From NCBI GenBank assembly GCA_000507305.1, contig DF240158.1, positions 1 to 64,000 on the forward strand: 64,000 nt of DNA, in the 5' to 3' direction. This DNA comes from Breviolum minutum Mf 1.05b.01 (Eukaryota > Sar > Dinophyceae > Suessiales > Symbiodiniaceae). Positions 42,080-52,705 of this stretch are shown here, piece by piece. Made by a program: the position numbers and the translations under genes. Numbering within the stretch: the stretch's first letter is position 1; every line of letters begins with the position of its first letter. The notes under the pieces are model-generated. The model saw nothing but the letters and a program-made list of their open reading frames with translations, was not told where the DNA came from and did no database searches.

Positions 42080-42571
42080 GCAATGAATCCCTTCATGAGG
42101 CCTATTGGTAAAAGTTGCTTCGGGTGACCTTTGGGTGCTTTGAAACAACCTTAGAGTCATGAATGTCATGATATCTGAAGGACATGGATGATAGCAATTA
42201 CCATGGTTTGGTACATACTGTGGCAGGGATATTTTGTTTAAAACACCAATCCTTTTGAAGGTTCACATCGATATGGTTGTTACTGTATCCATGGTAGTGG
42301 TACTTTAGGTCGGATCATTGGTTTTCTTTTTTTACTTTCAGCTATTCCATTACATCCTCATTACACTGGAAGGTTCACATGGAAATCTGGACCCTGGGCT
42401 ATGGTTACCCCTGAGCCCTGGGCTATGCCAAGTAAGCTCGACGGTTAGGGAAAAAAAATATCCACAAAAGATGCAACCCGTCATTGTTTTTTGTTCGTGT
42501 CTGGGATAGTCATACCTTATCTGGATAAATGGCAGGTCATAAGAATCATTGGGCCCAAAAATTTGTCTTTG
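42080..42571. other. Stretch with no recognised gene
   Basis: ccctgggctatg is repeated at about 42391 and 42417. A stray taagaatcattgggccc at 42539 looks like a lone P5 end just before the next P5. Confidence 0.45.
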
Positions 42572-42675
42572 CCCTAAGAATCATTGGACCCTCAGAGGGG
42601 GTTTGGCTCTGTTTTGTTGCAGGGTTCTGGAATTTCCAAACCACCAGTGACTTGAGATCCCATGATTCTTTAGGG
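42572..42675. repeat. P5 palindromic element
   Basis: ccctaagaatcattggaccctcag ... gacttgagatcccatgattctttaggg. Confidence 0.95.
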
Positions 42676-43136
42676 CTGAGATCTTTCTGGATTCGGTAAA
42701 CCCCTGTCTAAACCGTTTAGCAGTGAGGGAACAGCAGGTTAGTGACATTGTTTGCCCATTATGGTTCCAGGTATGCCATGCTGAATAGATCATAGGTAAC
42801 ATTGATGTCAGAAGATAGCCCTATGAAGCATGGTGCACATGCTCTAGCAAATTGGTGAGTCAATTCTCAAGGTCAAAATGTACCTCTCAGCCAGTCACAC
42901 ACGTACAAGAATTAGATGCAAACAGAAATGTCTTAATTCCGTAAATCTACAATCCGTGGAGCAATAATCTGCCATCCATGTTCGATTGATCCTGGCGAAA
43001 GTGGCACAGTAATGATACAAACCTGAACATATCACTATGAAGGCTCCACAAACCATGCAATTTCTTGTTGATAGCACCATAGATACAGAAGTGTTGGCCA
43101 TGTATAAATCAAAGAGGCAGTGGAAAAAATTACAGT
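42676..43136. other. Stretch with no recognised gene
   Basis: Unique sequence with an 84-codon minus frame (42895-43149) lacking motifs. Confidence 0.4.
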
Positions 43137-43300
43137 CATGATTGGTCAACCAACCCCGCAGTAATTTACCCCCCCCAAAAAAAATAAGACCTTACCAAGG
43201 GCTTATTAACCGTTGGTTTCCCTTAATGAGGCCTTATCAAACCCTTATTTCTGGGGGGGGGGGGGACGTTCAGGGGGGGGTTGGTTGACTAGCCATGATA
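43137..43300. repeat. P12 palindromic element
   Basis: tcatgattggtcaaccaacccc ... ttattaaccgttggtttcccttaatgaggcc ... tatttctggggggggggggg ... ggggttggttgactagccatgata. Confidence 0.9.
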
Positions 43301-43410
43301 CAGGAGGAAGATCAGAAATGCGTGCAATCGTCCTTCCTTACCACCCCCACCCCAGATTGGATGATCACTTAGGTTTGCTGAATCCTTTCATAGCTCGAGT
43401 TTTACTTATA

Positions 43411-43435
43411 TATATATATATATATACATATAATT
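43411..43435. repeat. TA microsatellite
   Basis: (TA)n ending acatataatt. Confidence 0.8.
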
Positions 43436-44039
43436 ACTATAGATACTCTATTCATTATTATGTTTGTATACCACTCTATCCCAACAAAAAAATGGTGAAA
43501 TTCACGAAAAAGTCCCTTCAGCTATTGTGAAGTCGCTGCAACTCGCCATTTTTCCAAGAAATGCATGGCATCCATTTTTGTTCCCGCTTCGCGTCGCACC
43601 TCTTTTTGGAAGCTGCAGCAGCTTTTGTTCCCTGCAAAGGAGTGAAGACATTTTATCCACCCGTCCAGGTATGAAAACCATAAAACAAATTCAAAGCTTA
43701 TCTTGGAGAAAAGAAACACACAACAAAGACTCTGGGTTCGCAAAATCTCAAAAAAAAAATAAAAAATCTGGGGGTGCGGTTTGGTAGCGAGAACCGCGCT
43801 ACTTTGCCGTTGGGGACCCTGATTCATTGAAGTTTGAAGCTGTTTATTTTCCCTACTAAATATGTAATCCCAAAAAGTTTGAAGTTTAGCCATTGGCCAA
43901 GTAAGTTTTTGAGTCATGTAGGTACTGATCTTGGTTAACCAAAAAGTTCCTTTGCCAAAAACCAATTTTGTAGTATGTAAACTCCGAGCCCCAGAGCCAC
44001 TAATAGTCCCTATGTTCATAACAGTACATGTTTTTTTTC
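43436..44039. other. Stretch with no recognised gene
   Basis: Opposed open frames (plus 43464-43787, minus 43522-44064, 180 codons) without recognised domains; ttcgcgtcgcacc near 43590 is locally GC-rich. Confidence 0.35.
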
Positions 44040-44116
44040 CTAGTTGGTGGTTGAACCAACCCATTTGAAAAATATGCGCAAGTCAAATTGCATCATTTCC
44101 CCCAATTTCGGGGTGG
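44040..44116 (+). repeat. P1 element, right arm missing
   Basis: ctagttggtggttgaaccaaccc ... tttcccccaatttcggggtg then unrelated gcgagagc. Confidence 0.75.
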
Positions 44117-44427
44117 CGAGAGCATCATTGTGAAATTGAGTCCAAATAGGTGGGAGGGTCTTTGGGTATATATCCGTGACGAGACTTTTTCAGAGTGATT
44201 GATTGTACCAGTACCGGTATGTGTTTTGACATGTGTTTATGTTGACATGATCAATTTCATCAAACCGGAACTTGTAAAAAACTCCTAATCAACATCACTA
44301 TGAGGCATATCTGATCCAAATCGGTTGTTACTAGCACATCAGAACTCCACAAAAAAAATACATCCACTTCACTTCACCTTAGCCTTCATCTAGCCATTTT
44401 TTGGCTAATATTTCACCCACCTAGATT

Positions 44428-44533
44428 TACTGGTTGGTGGTTTCAACCCATCTGAAAAAAATATCAGTCAAATTGGAAATCCTCCCCAAATAGGAATGAA
44501 AATAAAAAAATATTTGAAACCACCAACCAGTAG
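44428..44533 (+). repeat. P1 palindromic element with 8-bp flanking repeat
   Basis: ctggttggtggtttcaacccatc ... atttgaaaccaccaaccag. tagattta stands directly on both sides. Confidence 0.95.
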
Positions 44534-45083
44534 ATTTAGCAATGTCCCCCTGAAACAATTTGGGGTCCCATGTTCCTTACAGAAAACCACCATTTAGTAA
44601 GGGGCCCAAAACTCGCGACTTCACCACCACTGGCACCACTGTCCCCCCCCCCCAGCCTTGGGATGGGATAAGATCCATCGTTCCAAGGCGCCCCGTTGCG
44701 ACTCCGAAAAATGACGCCTGGGCAAACCAACGGGCGGTTGGATGATACGTCCAAAGGGGCCCAACCAACTCGACTTATAAAAATCGGATGTTTTCTTAAG
44801 AACTCCACTGAAGAAAAAGGTGAAATCACCGAAAACTGTTCCATTTTTGTGAAAGGATCGAGATATAATATATTTTGACAAATGCCGGATTATAGTGGAT
44901 TCCATGTGTAAACTTAGAGTTTTGAGGTCTCTCAGAAAAATATTGGCAATTTTTTGTTGGCAGGAGACTCTATTTTCAAAAAGAAAACATCAAATCCATG
45001 CATTCTTTTTTGGCGGGTGTATGAATAAATGAACTTGTTGGGGGGTCAGGGGTTGTTGAACAAATAATATGCGTGTTACAACT
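44534..45083. other. Stretch with no recognised gene
   Basis: A GC-rich part (44600-44770, with a C10 run at 44642) has frames on both strands without motifs. Confidence 0.35.
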
Positions 45084-45137
45084 CCCTAAAACTAACAGCG
45101 AGTGAGGCGGCAAAAGGTCAAATTTTGAAGGGCTCTT
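45084..45137. repeat. P14 left-end fragment
   Basis: ccctaaaactaacagcgagtgaggcggcaaaagg, as at 53418. Confidence 0.4.
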
Positions 45138-45144
45138 GCTGTTT

Positions 45145-45236
45145 CTAGTTGGTGGTTTCGACCCATCTGAAACATATGAGTGAAACTGGATAAACTGGAT
45201 CATCTCCCCAGGTAGGGGTTGAAAAAAAAAAACTAG
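45145..45236 (+). repeat. P1 element at the end of a LINE remnant
   Basis: ctagttggtggtttcgacccatc ... ggtaggggttgaaaaaaaaaaactag; the right arm is almost replaced by A-rich sequence. It directly follows the LINE endonuclease fragment. Confidence 0.8.
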
Positions 45237-45515
45237 TCACATTTGAGAGACAATTTTCATCAAGACCCAATTCCACAAACTGTCGTGGAAAGCGAATATG
45301 TTTTTTCATAAGTCCAGTAGTGGGAATTTTGATTGAGCAACAAACGGGCCTATGTGTGGCAAACCATTCTGGTCCCAAGACCTCAATGTCCTGTACCAAA
45401 GGAACCAACTCAGGGGAAAAGAAAGCCATTTCAGGATGGGTAGTTTCCATACAGGTGGGTGGCATCGATTTTCCATGATGGAGAAGATACAAATCCATAA
45501 GATTGCGAAATCCAC
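45237..45515 (-). pseudogene. LINE remnant: C-terminal part of APE-type endonuclease
   Basis: Minus-strand frame (open 45612-45145). Residues SMPPTCMETTHPEMAFFSPE, then LVPLVQDIEVLGPEWFATHR, then PVCCSIKIPTTGLMKK..., then PRQFVELGLDENCL match the last part of LINE apurinic-like endonucleases: PT...D/P..FFSP.L, V..I.VL...W and the (S/T)(D)HRPV block. THRPV stands where SDHxPV is usual, so the Asp before the catalytic His is absent or replaced. The frame upstream of about 45515 is hydrophobic and unrelated. Downstream it runs into the P1 at 45145-45236, and the reverse transcriptase is missing. It could belong to the same LINE family as the 1416-1882 fragment, since the two cover opposite ends of one domain. 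Confidence 0.65.
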
Positions 45516-45762
45516 TCGCATAGTTTGAGGTGAACACGAGAAAAAGAGACAGAACAACAAAGAAAACATCTAGATTCTGGATTTCCCTCATACAAAAAAC
45601 GAGTTCCTTCATCCAAGTAGCAACAGCTTCAGGCGTTCATTTCTGCTGCTTCGTTGTAGCAACCGCCATAGTCGCCTTGCCACACTGCTGGAAGCGACCT
45701 TACAGTCGCTCGAGGATTCGGAGTGATGTATCACACCTCATGGGTTAACCACCACTGTCCCC
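45516..45762. other. Upstream of LINE remnant, unassigned
   Basis: gtcgcttgccacactgctggaagcgacc near 45670 is GC-rich; no frame continues the endonuclease. Confidence 0.35.
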
Positions 45763-45914
45763 CACTTGGAGGATCATCCCAGGACGGACGTAAGTAGTTA
45801 GGATCACTCCCATTGAACAAAAAACATGAAGTTCGGCCATTTGGAAAGGGAATAAGCCATCCTTAGGGGACTTACCATCACCACGGTTGCTAACTGGGAT
45901 GATCCTCCAAGTGT
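45763..45914. repeat. P10 palindromic element, long version
   Basis: cacttggaggatcatcccaggac ... ctaactgggatgatcctccaagtg. CA/TG replaces TA at the ends. Confidence 0.9.
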
Positions 45915-45919
45915 GGATT

Positions 45920-45995
45920 GCCTTCCATGGAACCAACACTCCTGAAAATGATGTTCCTGTTCCCAAAGTGGGATATGTTAGGTTCCTGCTGGGTT
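45920..45995. repeat. P14 element, partial
   Basis: ttccatggaaccaacactcctgaaaatg ... cccaaagtgggatatgttaggttcctgctggg; right part like 28645. Confidence 0.45.
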
Positions 45996-46431
45996 TTCCC
46001 GCCTTGTAGTTGGTTTATTTTATCTCCTCATTGGAACGCATTGGCAATATATTTAGGGTATCCATTCTTTAAAATTGGGGGGTGTATAACCATGGTTTCA
46101 GGGCAGGTTGAGAAAATTAATGGAGATGCCGTCAAGGTAGTATTTTCATGAGCATTTGTGTTGGAAAAACAGACACGTATTAGGTGGCCCAAAACATTGA
46201 TAACAGTCTAGTATTGGGAAACAGGATGCCGTATAAATACAAATATATATAATAATTATATTTTACAGATACATATATCACATTTTATGCAATGATGGAA
46301 ATACATTCACTAGAAATATATCAATCAGTTAAAAGAAATGGTTTCATTTGCTTCAAAAAAATTACTCAAGTAATATCAAGTGCCGTGTTTACTGTCATTG
46401 CCTTGTACAAAAAAACAAACAACTCTTCCTC
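45996..46431. other. AT-rich stretch, no gene
   Basis: taaatacaaatatatataataattatattttacag around 46215-46250; no open frame of note. Confidence 0.45.
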
Positions 46432-46571
46432 CTACAAGGTGGACCCCTACCAGTTATAAGTGGAGTTATGACCCCTATAAACGGCCTTATAAATGAGTAA
46501 CTCTAGGGTTATAGTCCTACTTATCGGGGTTACTTTATTGCATTGACGCCTGGTAGGGGCCCACCTTGTAT
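46432..46571. repeat. P11 palindromic element
   Basis: tacaaggtggacccctaccagttataag ... gcctggtaggggcccaccttgta. TA at both ends; the best copy. Confidence 0.95.
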
Positions 46572-47370
46572 GTTCACCAAACAAAAAATAACATGATGTC
46601 CTTCACTGTCTTTTGGTTCGCTGTTTTCCTCCAAAAATGATGGAACTCTCCCTAATGCCACCCGCTCCCAACATCCTCTTTTTTCAGGCCTTATGAATAG
46701 CCTTACTTCCCTGGGGGTGACACTACCGGGGGGTGCACTTAGATTTCCATAGAAAACCACCACACGTGCGACCCAGATGTTGAGGCAATGGCCGCCACGG
46801 CTTTCACAGCTTTCGGATTCTTGCTCTCACCTCAGCCGGGGCAGAAATTCTCAGCTCTCAGCTATGTTGGACCGACAGCAACGAGACGGAGACAACAAGG
46901 CAACTCAATGCTCAAAATGGTCATATTTTTTTCGAGCAGATCTAGGTATTTGATACTGTAAATCGATTCGGTCGTGCTATTTTAAATGGGTGTTGGTTGT
47001 ACTGTTAATGGCACCACTAAAAAGGTGCAGTTTCAGCCGCGAATGATGGGATAAACATGATTTATGATAAACTATACCCATTAACTGCTCCAGATTCTTT
47101 CTTATCAAATAGAGAGACATTGACTTCACCAAAAACTTTTCTCCTCCTGTGGTGCTGTTTGATGTTGCCATTTTTTGGCAAAAAACACCAGCTGACTCCT
47201 TGGGCGATGCCAATAGGCATCACTCATTGGTCATTGGCCTCCTCCATTGGGGGGAAACTCAATGGTGGTTTTGCAGCCTTTCCAAACACCATCCAGATCA
47301 AAGACCGGATTGTCACAAATTTTCAGCATCTCTATTCCTCCTTCCTCAAGAAAATGTAAAAGATCACTGA
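46572..47370. other. Stretch with weak open frames
   Basis: Open frames on both strands (for example 47149-47370 plus) without a recognised family. A pyrimidine tract ending cctccttcctcaag at 47338-47351 could act as a 3' splice site. Confidence 0.3.
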
Positions 47371-47490
47371 GAGCCATACCTTGCTGACGCCAACCACAAG
47401 CAAGGAAGGTTCCATGACCGGCGTGACCGGCGTCCTGTCATTGTGGTGACCATCCCACCAGAACAGCAGATGGAGAAGGTTCCAGGTGAG
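47371..47490 (+). CDS. Possible exon of unknown gene
   Basis: Open frame reading EPYLADANHKQGRFHDRRDR then RPVIVVTIPPEQQMEKVPG and ending at gttccag|gtgagt, a consensus 5' splice site at about 47489. Composition is codon-like and unlike the AT-rich flanks. The same frame upstream is closed by a TGA at 47368. No domain is recognised. It may be an exon or the remains of one. Confidence 0.3.
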
Positions 47491-48034
47491 TCCATGATCT
47501 CCCCATCCTCAACTTTCTTGACATCCTTTCTGGTGGGAAAACCCACTGGCCCTGAGCACATCATGGAGGTCCATTTGATTTCATGCAAATCTCACCTTGC
47601 GATGAGCTTCTTAGATATCCAGTGTTGCTTGCTGGGCCTGACTTTCTGCATGAACATTTCGCAGCTTGCTTCCAGAAACTGCGTTGGATCTGCGACTAAC
47701 GTCCTAACTGGCGCGTTGTGAGAAGTATATGGCCTTCGCCCAACTTCTTGTGAGATATGGCCTTCACGAACCAAGTTGAACGGTGTTTTTTTTCAGTTTT
47801 TTCATGTTTTTTCTATGCTTCCAGGACGACGAGAAATCCAGGACGCGAAGTCAAAATGAACAACGCAGCTGCCAAGTGTTGGTGTCTTCTATGGAAATTG
47901 AGAATCATATACACCAGGGTGAAAGTTGATGGCACAGTTACCATGCACATGGTTTATAGAAGACCTGTATTAACCTACCTTTTGGGGACGGTTAGCCATG
48001 TACTTTGATGGTGTCAATCCCTACTCTCGCCCCA
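47491..48034. other. Stretch with no recognised gene
   Basis: The frame continues open to 47721 but loses codon-like composition. Minus-strand frames here have no known motif. Confidence 0.3.
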
Positions 48035-48140
48035 GAAATGTAACATAAATACCAAACATGATTGGCTTAGGAAAAGCTGACCCCTTTAAACACCACAATT
48101 TACTGGGTTTTCCATTCCTCAAATTTCGGTGTATATAAAA
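48035..48140. repeat. P8-related element, b type
   Basis: cgccccagaaatgtaacataaataccaaacatgattgg ... ttttccattcctcaaatttcggtgta. Confidence 0.45.
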
Positions 48141-48394
48141 TTTTTGCTACATGCATTTCTCAAGGCGAGCCAGGAAAACCTGCTTGTTTAATACAGATCC
48201 TTTATATTGAATTGCATAACTGCCATGGGAACCCACAACCTTCATTTTTAGTGGTTATAACCCATATATTGGGGGTTCAAAACCTTCATTTTTCATGGTT
48301 TTGGGGTCCAAGGGTGTGTAATATTTAAATTTGGGTGCCCGCTGTACCATGATAATGGGTACCTCTCTATGGCCAATAATGTCAAAAATCAAGT

Positions 48395-48504
48395 GCTGGA
48401 ACCTTGCTACTGCCACGCTGAAACCTTGCTACTGCCACGCTGGAACCTTGCTACTGCCACGCTGGAACATTGCTACTGCCACGCTGGAACCTTGCTACTG
48501 CCAC
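48395..48504 (+). repeat. 22-bp tandem repeat, left end of foldback
   Basis: Five units of GCTGGAACCTTGCTACTGCC plus AC, with single substitutions. The reverse complement of the same unit forms 49556-49800. Confidence 0.95.
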
Positions 48505-48965
48505 GCTGCAAAAAAACCAAATTATATATCTATTTTCAATTTTTCAAATTTTAAATTGTTCATTTTTGTTTCTTGATTTTTATTTGTTTGTTTTTTCTTC
48601 TTCATTTCTTTTCATTGTTTGTTTTTTGTTCATTTCATTTTTATATATTGTATTGGCCCTTTTGTTTTGTATTTTGTTTTAAATACTGTTTTTGTACTTA
48701 AAAGATCTTTTTGTAATTTTATCTATGCATATTTCTTCTTATATATATATATATAGATAGTTTTTTTTGATATTTATTTCCTCTTATTTGTTTGTTTTTG
48801 CTTTATCTTTTTCTCATCAGTTTTTTTTGTTTCTTTTCTTTTCTTTTTTTGGATGCAAAGCAATGCAGAAAATTTAAAAAAAAACAAAACCAAAACAAAG
48901 ACACAGAAATTAAAAATCAAAAAGTCCACCCCAAAAAACAACACAAAATCCAAAACCAAAGAACC

Positions 48966-49045
48966 AACGGAGCCTGGCAGTGTGGCAGTGGGGGCGTGTC
49001 AGTGTGGCAGCGAGGCGTGGCAGTGGAGCGTGGCAGTGTGGCAGT
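48966..49045. repeat. GTGGCAGTG repeats in the foldback loop
   Basis: cctggcagtgtggcagtggggg, cgtgtcagtgtggcagcgagg and cgtggcagtggag variants; cut by the N gap. Confidence 0.85.
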
Positions 49046-49130
49046 NNNNNNNNNNNNNNNNNNNNNNNNNNNNNNNNNNNNNNNNNNNNNNNNNNNNNNN
49101 NNNNNNNNNNNNNNNNNNNNNNNNNNNNNN
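49046..49130. other. Assembly gap (85 N)
   Basis: Lies at the centre of the foldback, as expected where a hairpin and tandem repeats hinder sequencing. Confidence 0.95.
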
Positions 49131-49555
49131 GGTGTGGAGTTTTTCGTTTTGAATTTTTGTTTCTTTGATTTATTTTTGATTTTTTGATTTTGTTGTATTG
49201 TTTTGTATCCAAAACAAAAGAGAAAAACAAGGAAGCAAAAAAAACAGATGGGAAAAAAGATAAAGCAAAAAATGAAAAAGGAATTCAACATCCAAAAAAT
49301 AACTAACAAACAGATATAAGAAAAAATATGTATAAAACAATGCGAACAGTTTTTTGAGGAAAGAAGAGTAGTGAAAAGATAATGAAGTACAAAAAAGAGG
49401 AACACTATGATATATAAAAATGAACTGCACAAAAAATGAACAATGAACAAATCAAGACAAACGCAAAAACAAACAAAAAAATATCAAGAAACAAAAATAC
49501 ACAAAAAAAACAGAAGATGAACAATAGAAAACAAGATAATCTTGTTTTTTTTGAA

Positions 49556-49800
49556 GCGTGGCAGTAGCAAGGTTCCAGCGTGGCAGTGGCAAGGTTCCAG
49601 CGTGGCAGTAGCAGGGTCGCAGCGTGGCAGTAGCAAGGTTCCAGCATGGCAGTAGCAAGATTGATGTGTGGCAGCAAAAGGGTTCAGGCGTGGCAGTGGT
49701 AAGGTTGAGGTGTGGCAGCAAAAGGGTTTCGGCGTGGCAGTGGTAAGGTTGACGTGTGGCAGCAGGCGTGGCAGTGTTAAGGTTGAGGCGTGGCAGTAGG
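49556..49800 (-). repeat. 22-bp tandem repeat, right end of foldback
   Basis: Units of GCGTGGCAGTAGCAAGGTTC plus CA at 49556, 49578, 49600 and 49622. From 49644 they alternate between gtgtggcagcaaaagggtt and gcgtggcagtggtaaggttga types. One unit (49754-49765) is 12 bp. Confidence 0.95.
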
Positions 49801-50249
49801 CAGATGTACTTGACACTATACGCATAGAGGATCATGGTAGAGAAAACCCCTAAATTTAAATCCCCGAAAAAATTACCGTGAAACAACCCAAGGGCCCTTA
49901 TTTTCATGACTCAAGTGGTGTTCTGGAACAGAAATGACCACTATTTTTGGACAGTTTCTATCCATAGAATCGTTCATGAAGTCAATTCAATAGAGCGGGG
50001 CTAATGTAGAAGTTGGCCAGACCGGTTTCCGTATAAATGATACCACCTAACTTTGTGTATCCCATGTTCTGCTCAAAGTGGACTCACCAGTCCGTCACTA
50101 TAGGTGATATCAAATCAAAGTAAATATATAGAAGAACTCAAAACCTCAAAAACCCAAAAGTAATCACTAACCTCACCACATACCCTACTCATTGGGGCCT
50201 CGTAATGCAACCACATTTGCGAAAAGAAGGACATACCTTGTAATTTTTC
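49801..50249. other. Stretch with no recognised gene
   Basis: Unique sequence; no open frame with motif. Confidence 0.4.
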
Positions 50250-50360
50250 TATACCACGTGGGAAGTAGATGGCACAACTCCCATGTATTGGTTTATCATG
50301 GCCCCGAAAACTAAGCCACCGAACTTGGGAGTGGCTAGCCATCTACTTTCACCATGGTGT
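50250..50360. repeat. P20 palindromic element
   Basis: taccacgtgggaagtagatggca ... ttatcatggccccgaaaactaag ... gctagccatctactttcaccatggtg. Arms complementary over about 20 bases. Confidence 0.75.
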
Positions 50361-50535
50361 AATATCCCTTCCAAAAAGTTGTTTTTGGTCACTTTCGAGT
50401 GGATGATTCAAACCGATGATGTTGTTTCACAGGAACTCCTGGACCCTGGCGGAGTTCACCCCCGAGGCATTTTCACCCACCTTGAGGGATCATGGTGGTT
50501 GATAATTTCTTGGGGGTGGCATAGGGTGGGTACTG

Positions 50536-50593
50536 TATATATATATATATATATATTCAAAAAAACATATATATATATATAATATATATATAT
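50536..50593. repeat. TA microsatellites
   Basis: Two (TA)n runs separated by ttcaaaaaaaca. Confidence 0.85.
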
Positions 50594-50804
50594 GGTGACA
50601 CTACGCCCAATACACTCGCCGCCGCCGCTTTTTTTGGTTTGGGATTCCCTGACACATCATCTTCGATGTTGTTGTGCCTGACAACTTCATGATGAATCGA
50701 ACGTTTCCTTCCAGATTTACACCCAGAAATCCCCCCAAAAAACCCTGACTGACGAATCGAAGTGGACAAAAATCATCATGATGACTACCCCAGCAAATGA
50801 ACGA

Positions 50805-50900
50805 ACGAATGTCCCCTGAAAAGGAAGCATGTGGAAAGGAAATTTCATCTTGGAACCATCAATTTTCGGGGCCGAGCTGTTAGTTTTCTAGGAGGGGCAA
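50805..50900. repeat. P14 element
   Basis: cgaatgtcccctgaaaagg ... catcttggaaccatcaattttcggggccgagctgttagttttctaggaggg; left end shortened. Confidence 0.55.
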
Positions 50901-51012
50901 CCCAAAATGAATTAGGTTGGGGACGGACCAAGCCAACACCGAAGTTAAGGCAAGGACTCTACTATATACCTGGTACATAAGTAGTGGTATGTATGTATTA
51001 AAAAAAAAAATA

Positions 51013-51121
51013 TGTGGGTGTTTCCAAAAATAGGGGTACCACAAAAAAAGGAGATTTGCAATGTAAGCCCTATTAAAATGCATGATTTGGGTGGAAAACC
51101 CACTATTTTCGGAAACACCCA
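51013..51121. repeat. P9 palindromic element
   Basis: gggtgtttccaaaaataggggtacc ... tgatttgggtggaaaacccactattttcggaaacaccc. Confidence 0.9.
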
Positions 51122-51633
51122 TATATAGATTGCCAATTGGGTGATTCTATGCTACCTTCCACCTGTGACTAGAACCAGCAAAATCTGACAAAAGCCTACC
51201 CAAAACATCATCCATGTGAAGCTGGCCTCTTACAAATTAAATGGATGCTCCTAATTGACAAGTCGTTCAATTCCACCAATCTGCGTGGAATTTGCATCTA
51301 CAAAATCTGGGTATGTTTAAGGATCTTTTCCACCACTATTTGGACTGTAGGATTTCCCTTGTCAAACAGCAGTTATCTTTGTAAACCAGAAAAGAATAGA
51401 TTAACCAACATGAACCAACGGCTTGTTTTTTGAAGTGAGAAATTATACATGTTCTTTCCCTGTGATTGATTTTGTCCAACGCCAACGGGTGGCGTCTATT
51501 TCCAACAAACATGGTGAAATCTGAAAAACACATCAGTTCATTTAGGTGAAACATGTGCTAGGGATGCATCAGGACATTATAAAAGATATAAACAGTATAT
51601 ACGTTGCATACATACCCAGATCAGTCCCAGACA
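51122..51633. other. Stretch with no recognised gene
   Basis: Short frames only, no motif. Confidence 0.4.
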
Positions 51634-51710
51634 ATCCATCATGTATGGTATATTTACCTACGTACATTTGTTATAAAAATCAACCAAACATTCATAAACA
51701 TGATTGAACA
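51634..51710. repeat. P7 left half
   Basis: aatccatcatgtatggtatatttacctac ... aaaaatcaacc; no right arm. Confidence 0.5.
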
Positions 51711-52179
51711 TCGATCACCCCTCGGTAAATGCATGCAATTGAACTGTATTTGAAAAACATTCGATATCTTTTTTTTTGCCGGCATGTTTTCTTTCTTCCA
51801 AAGGTTCCCCTGCTAAAAGTTTAAATCTTATTTAGATTTGATTGTTTGGCGCTTGGAGAAAGTTCCAAACACATTCTCCCAAATGGTAGTTGGATGGTGA
51901 TGAATCCCATGATAGGAAGTAAACAATCACCAAAATAGCAAATCCAAGGTTTTAAGTGGGTTACATCTAAAATCCCACTGTCGACAGTCTTGGCTGCCTT
52001 ACATCATGAAACATATAGAAATGGAAAACTGAGATAGGAAAATATCATCAGATCCACCTTGTTTCAATACGCAATACAGCTTCAGCAGTTGGTTTTTTCA
52101 GGTATTTCCTAGTAAAACACATTGAAAGACACGAAAGACGCTTTCCTCCCGGACATCAATGTACTTTGCAATAATTTAC
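51711..52179. other. Stretch with no recognised gene
   Basis: Contains ttctcccaaatggtagttggatggtgatgaatcccatg (51877), resembling ttctccaaatggtggtgctttaatggtgatttaccatg at 26243. This is a possible further dispersed repeat. Confidence 0.4.
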
Positions 52180-52310
52180 CTACTTGGATGTCCCAAGAAG
52201 TTAGTAAATGGTTAGTAATTGGGGTATAACCTAGTTATAAATGGCATATATTGGGGTGAAATAACCTACTTACTAACCATTGATCCTATCTTCCTGGGAC
52301 ATCCAAGTAA
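52180..52310. repeat. P3b palindromic element
   Basis: tacttggatgtcccaagaagttagtaaatgg ... ccattgatcctatcttcctgggacatccaagta. TA at both ends. Confidence 0.95.
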
Positions 52311-52344
52311 TTATTTTTAAGATTATTTCCCCCCCGGTCCCCTG

Positions 52345-52492
52345 TTTCTAAGAGGACCCCAACATACCCCTGGATCAAACCCCAGGCCTCTCCTTTCACC
52401 CCCAAATGAAAGGAATTCCGAAACATAAACTGGAACAGTTCTGGGGTCTTCCAGGGTATGTTCCAGGGGTATGTTTGGAAAATTCTGAGATT
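52345..52492. repeat. P15 palindromic element, uninterrupted
   Basis: gaccccaacatacccctggat ... caaatgaaaggaattccgaaacataaac ... ccaggggtatgtttggaaaattctg. The copy without the P13 insertion seen at 34847. Confidence 0.8.
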
Positions 52493-52583
52493 GGTTAGTT
52501 TACCAGATTTGCAAAGATTTGCCATATTTTGGGGGATGGTTGAGATTCGATTAAGTGACCCTTGGCCTGGTGGAGGTTTGAAT

Positions 52584-52705
52584 AGCCAGTTCGCCCCCGA
52601 AAACAGACCTGGTTTCGCCCCAAAAGAGGAAGGCAATGGACTTGTCCCCCCAACTGCCACCATTTTTTTCAGGGGTTTTCACTCGCTGTTAGTTTTAGGG
52701 CGTGT
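52584..52705. repeat. P14 element
   Basis: agccagttcgcccccgaaaacag ... ttttttcaggggttttcactcgctgttagttttagggcg; left terminus lost. Confidence 0.55.

Larger units (their letters stand above)
48395..49800. mobile_element. Foldback-like element with tandem-repeat ends
   Basis: Left: five 22-bp repeats, then a T-rich arm (48505-48935). Right: the imperfect reverse complement of that arm (49131-49555), then about eleven units of the same 22-bp repeat in inverse orientation. Matching words include gttcatttttgtttcttgat / atcaagaaacaaaaat, tttgctttatctttttc / gataaagcaaaaa and ttttttggatgcaaagcaatgcag / ttgtattgttttgtatccaaaac. The loop (48966-49045) holds more GTGGCAGTG repeats and an assembly gap. 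The layout resembles Drosophila foldback elements, whose inverted arms contain tandem repeats. No coding sequence is recognised. The ends of the element beyond the repeats were not determined. Confidence 0.7.

Noticed and set aside
43522..44064. 180-codon minus-strand gene
   Set aside because: Begins inside a P1 element and shows no domain or codon-like composition.
48395..48504. CRISPR array
   Set aside because: The 22-bp units follow each other directly with no unique spacers, and the context is eukaryotic.
48540..49450. Hydrophobic membrane-protein frames
   Set aside because: They come from T-rich arms of the foldback and appear in several frames.
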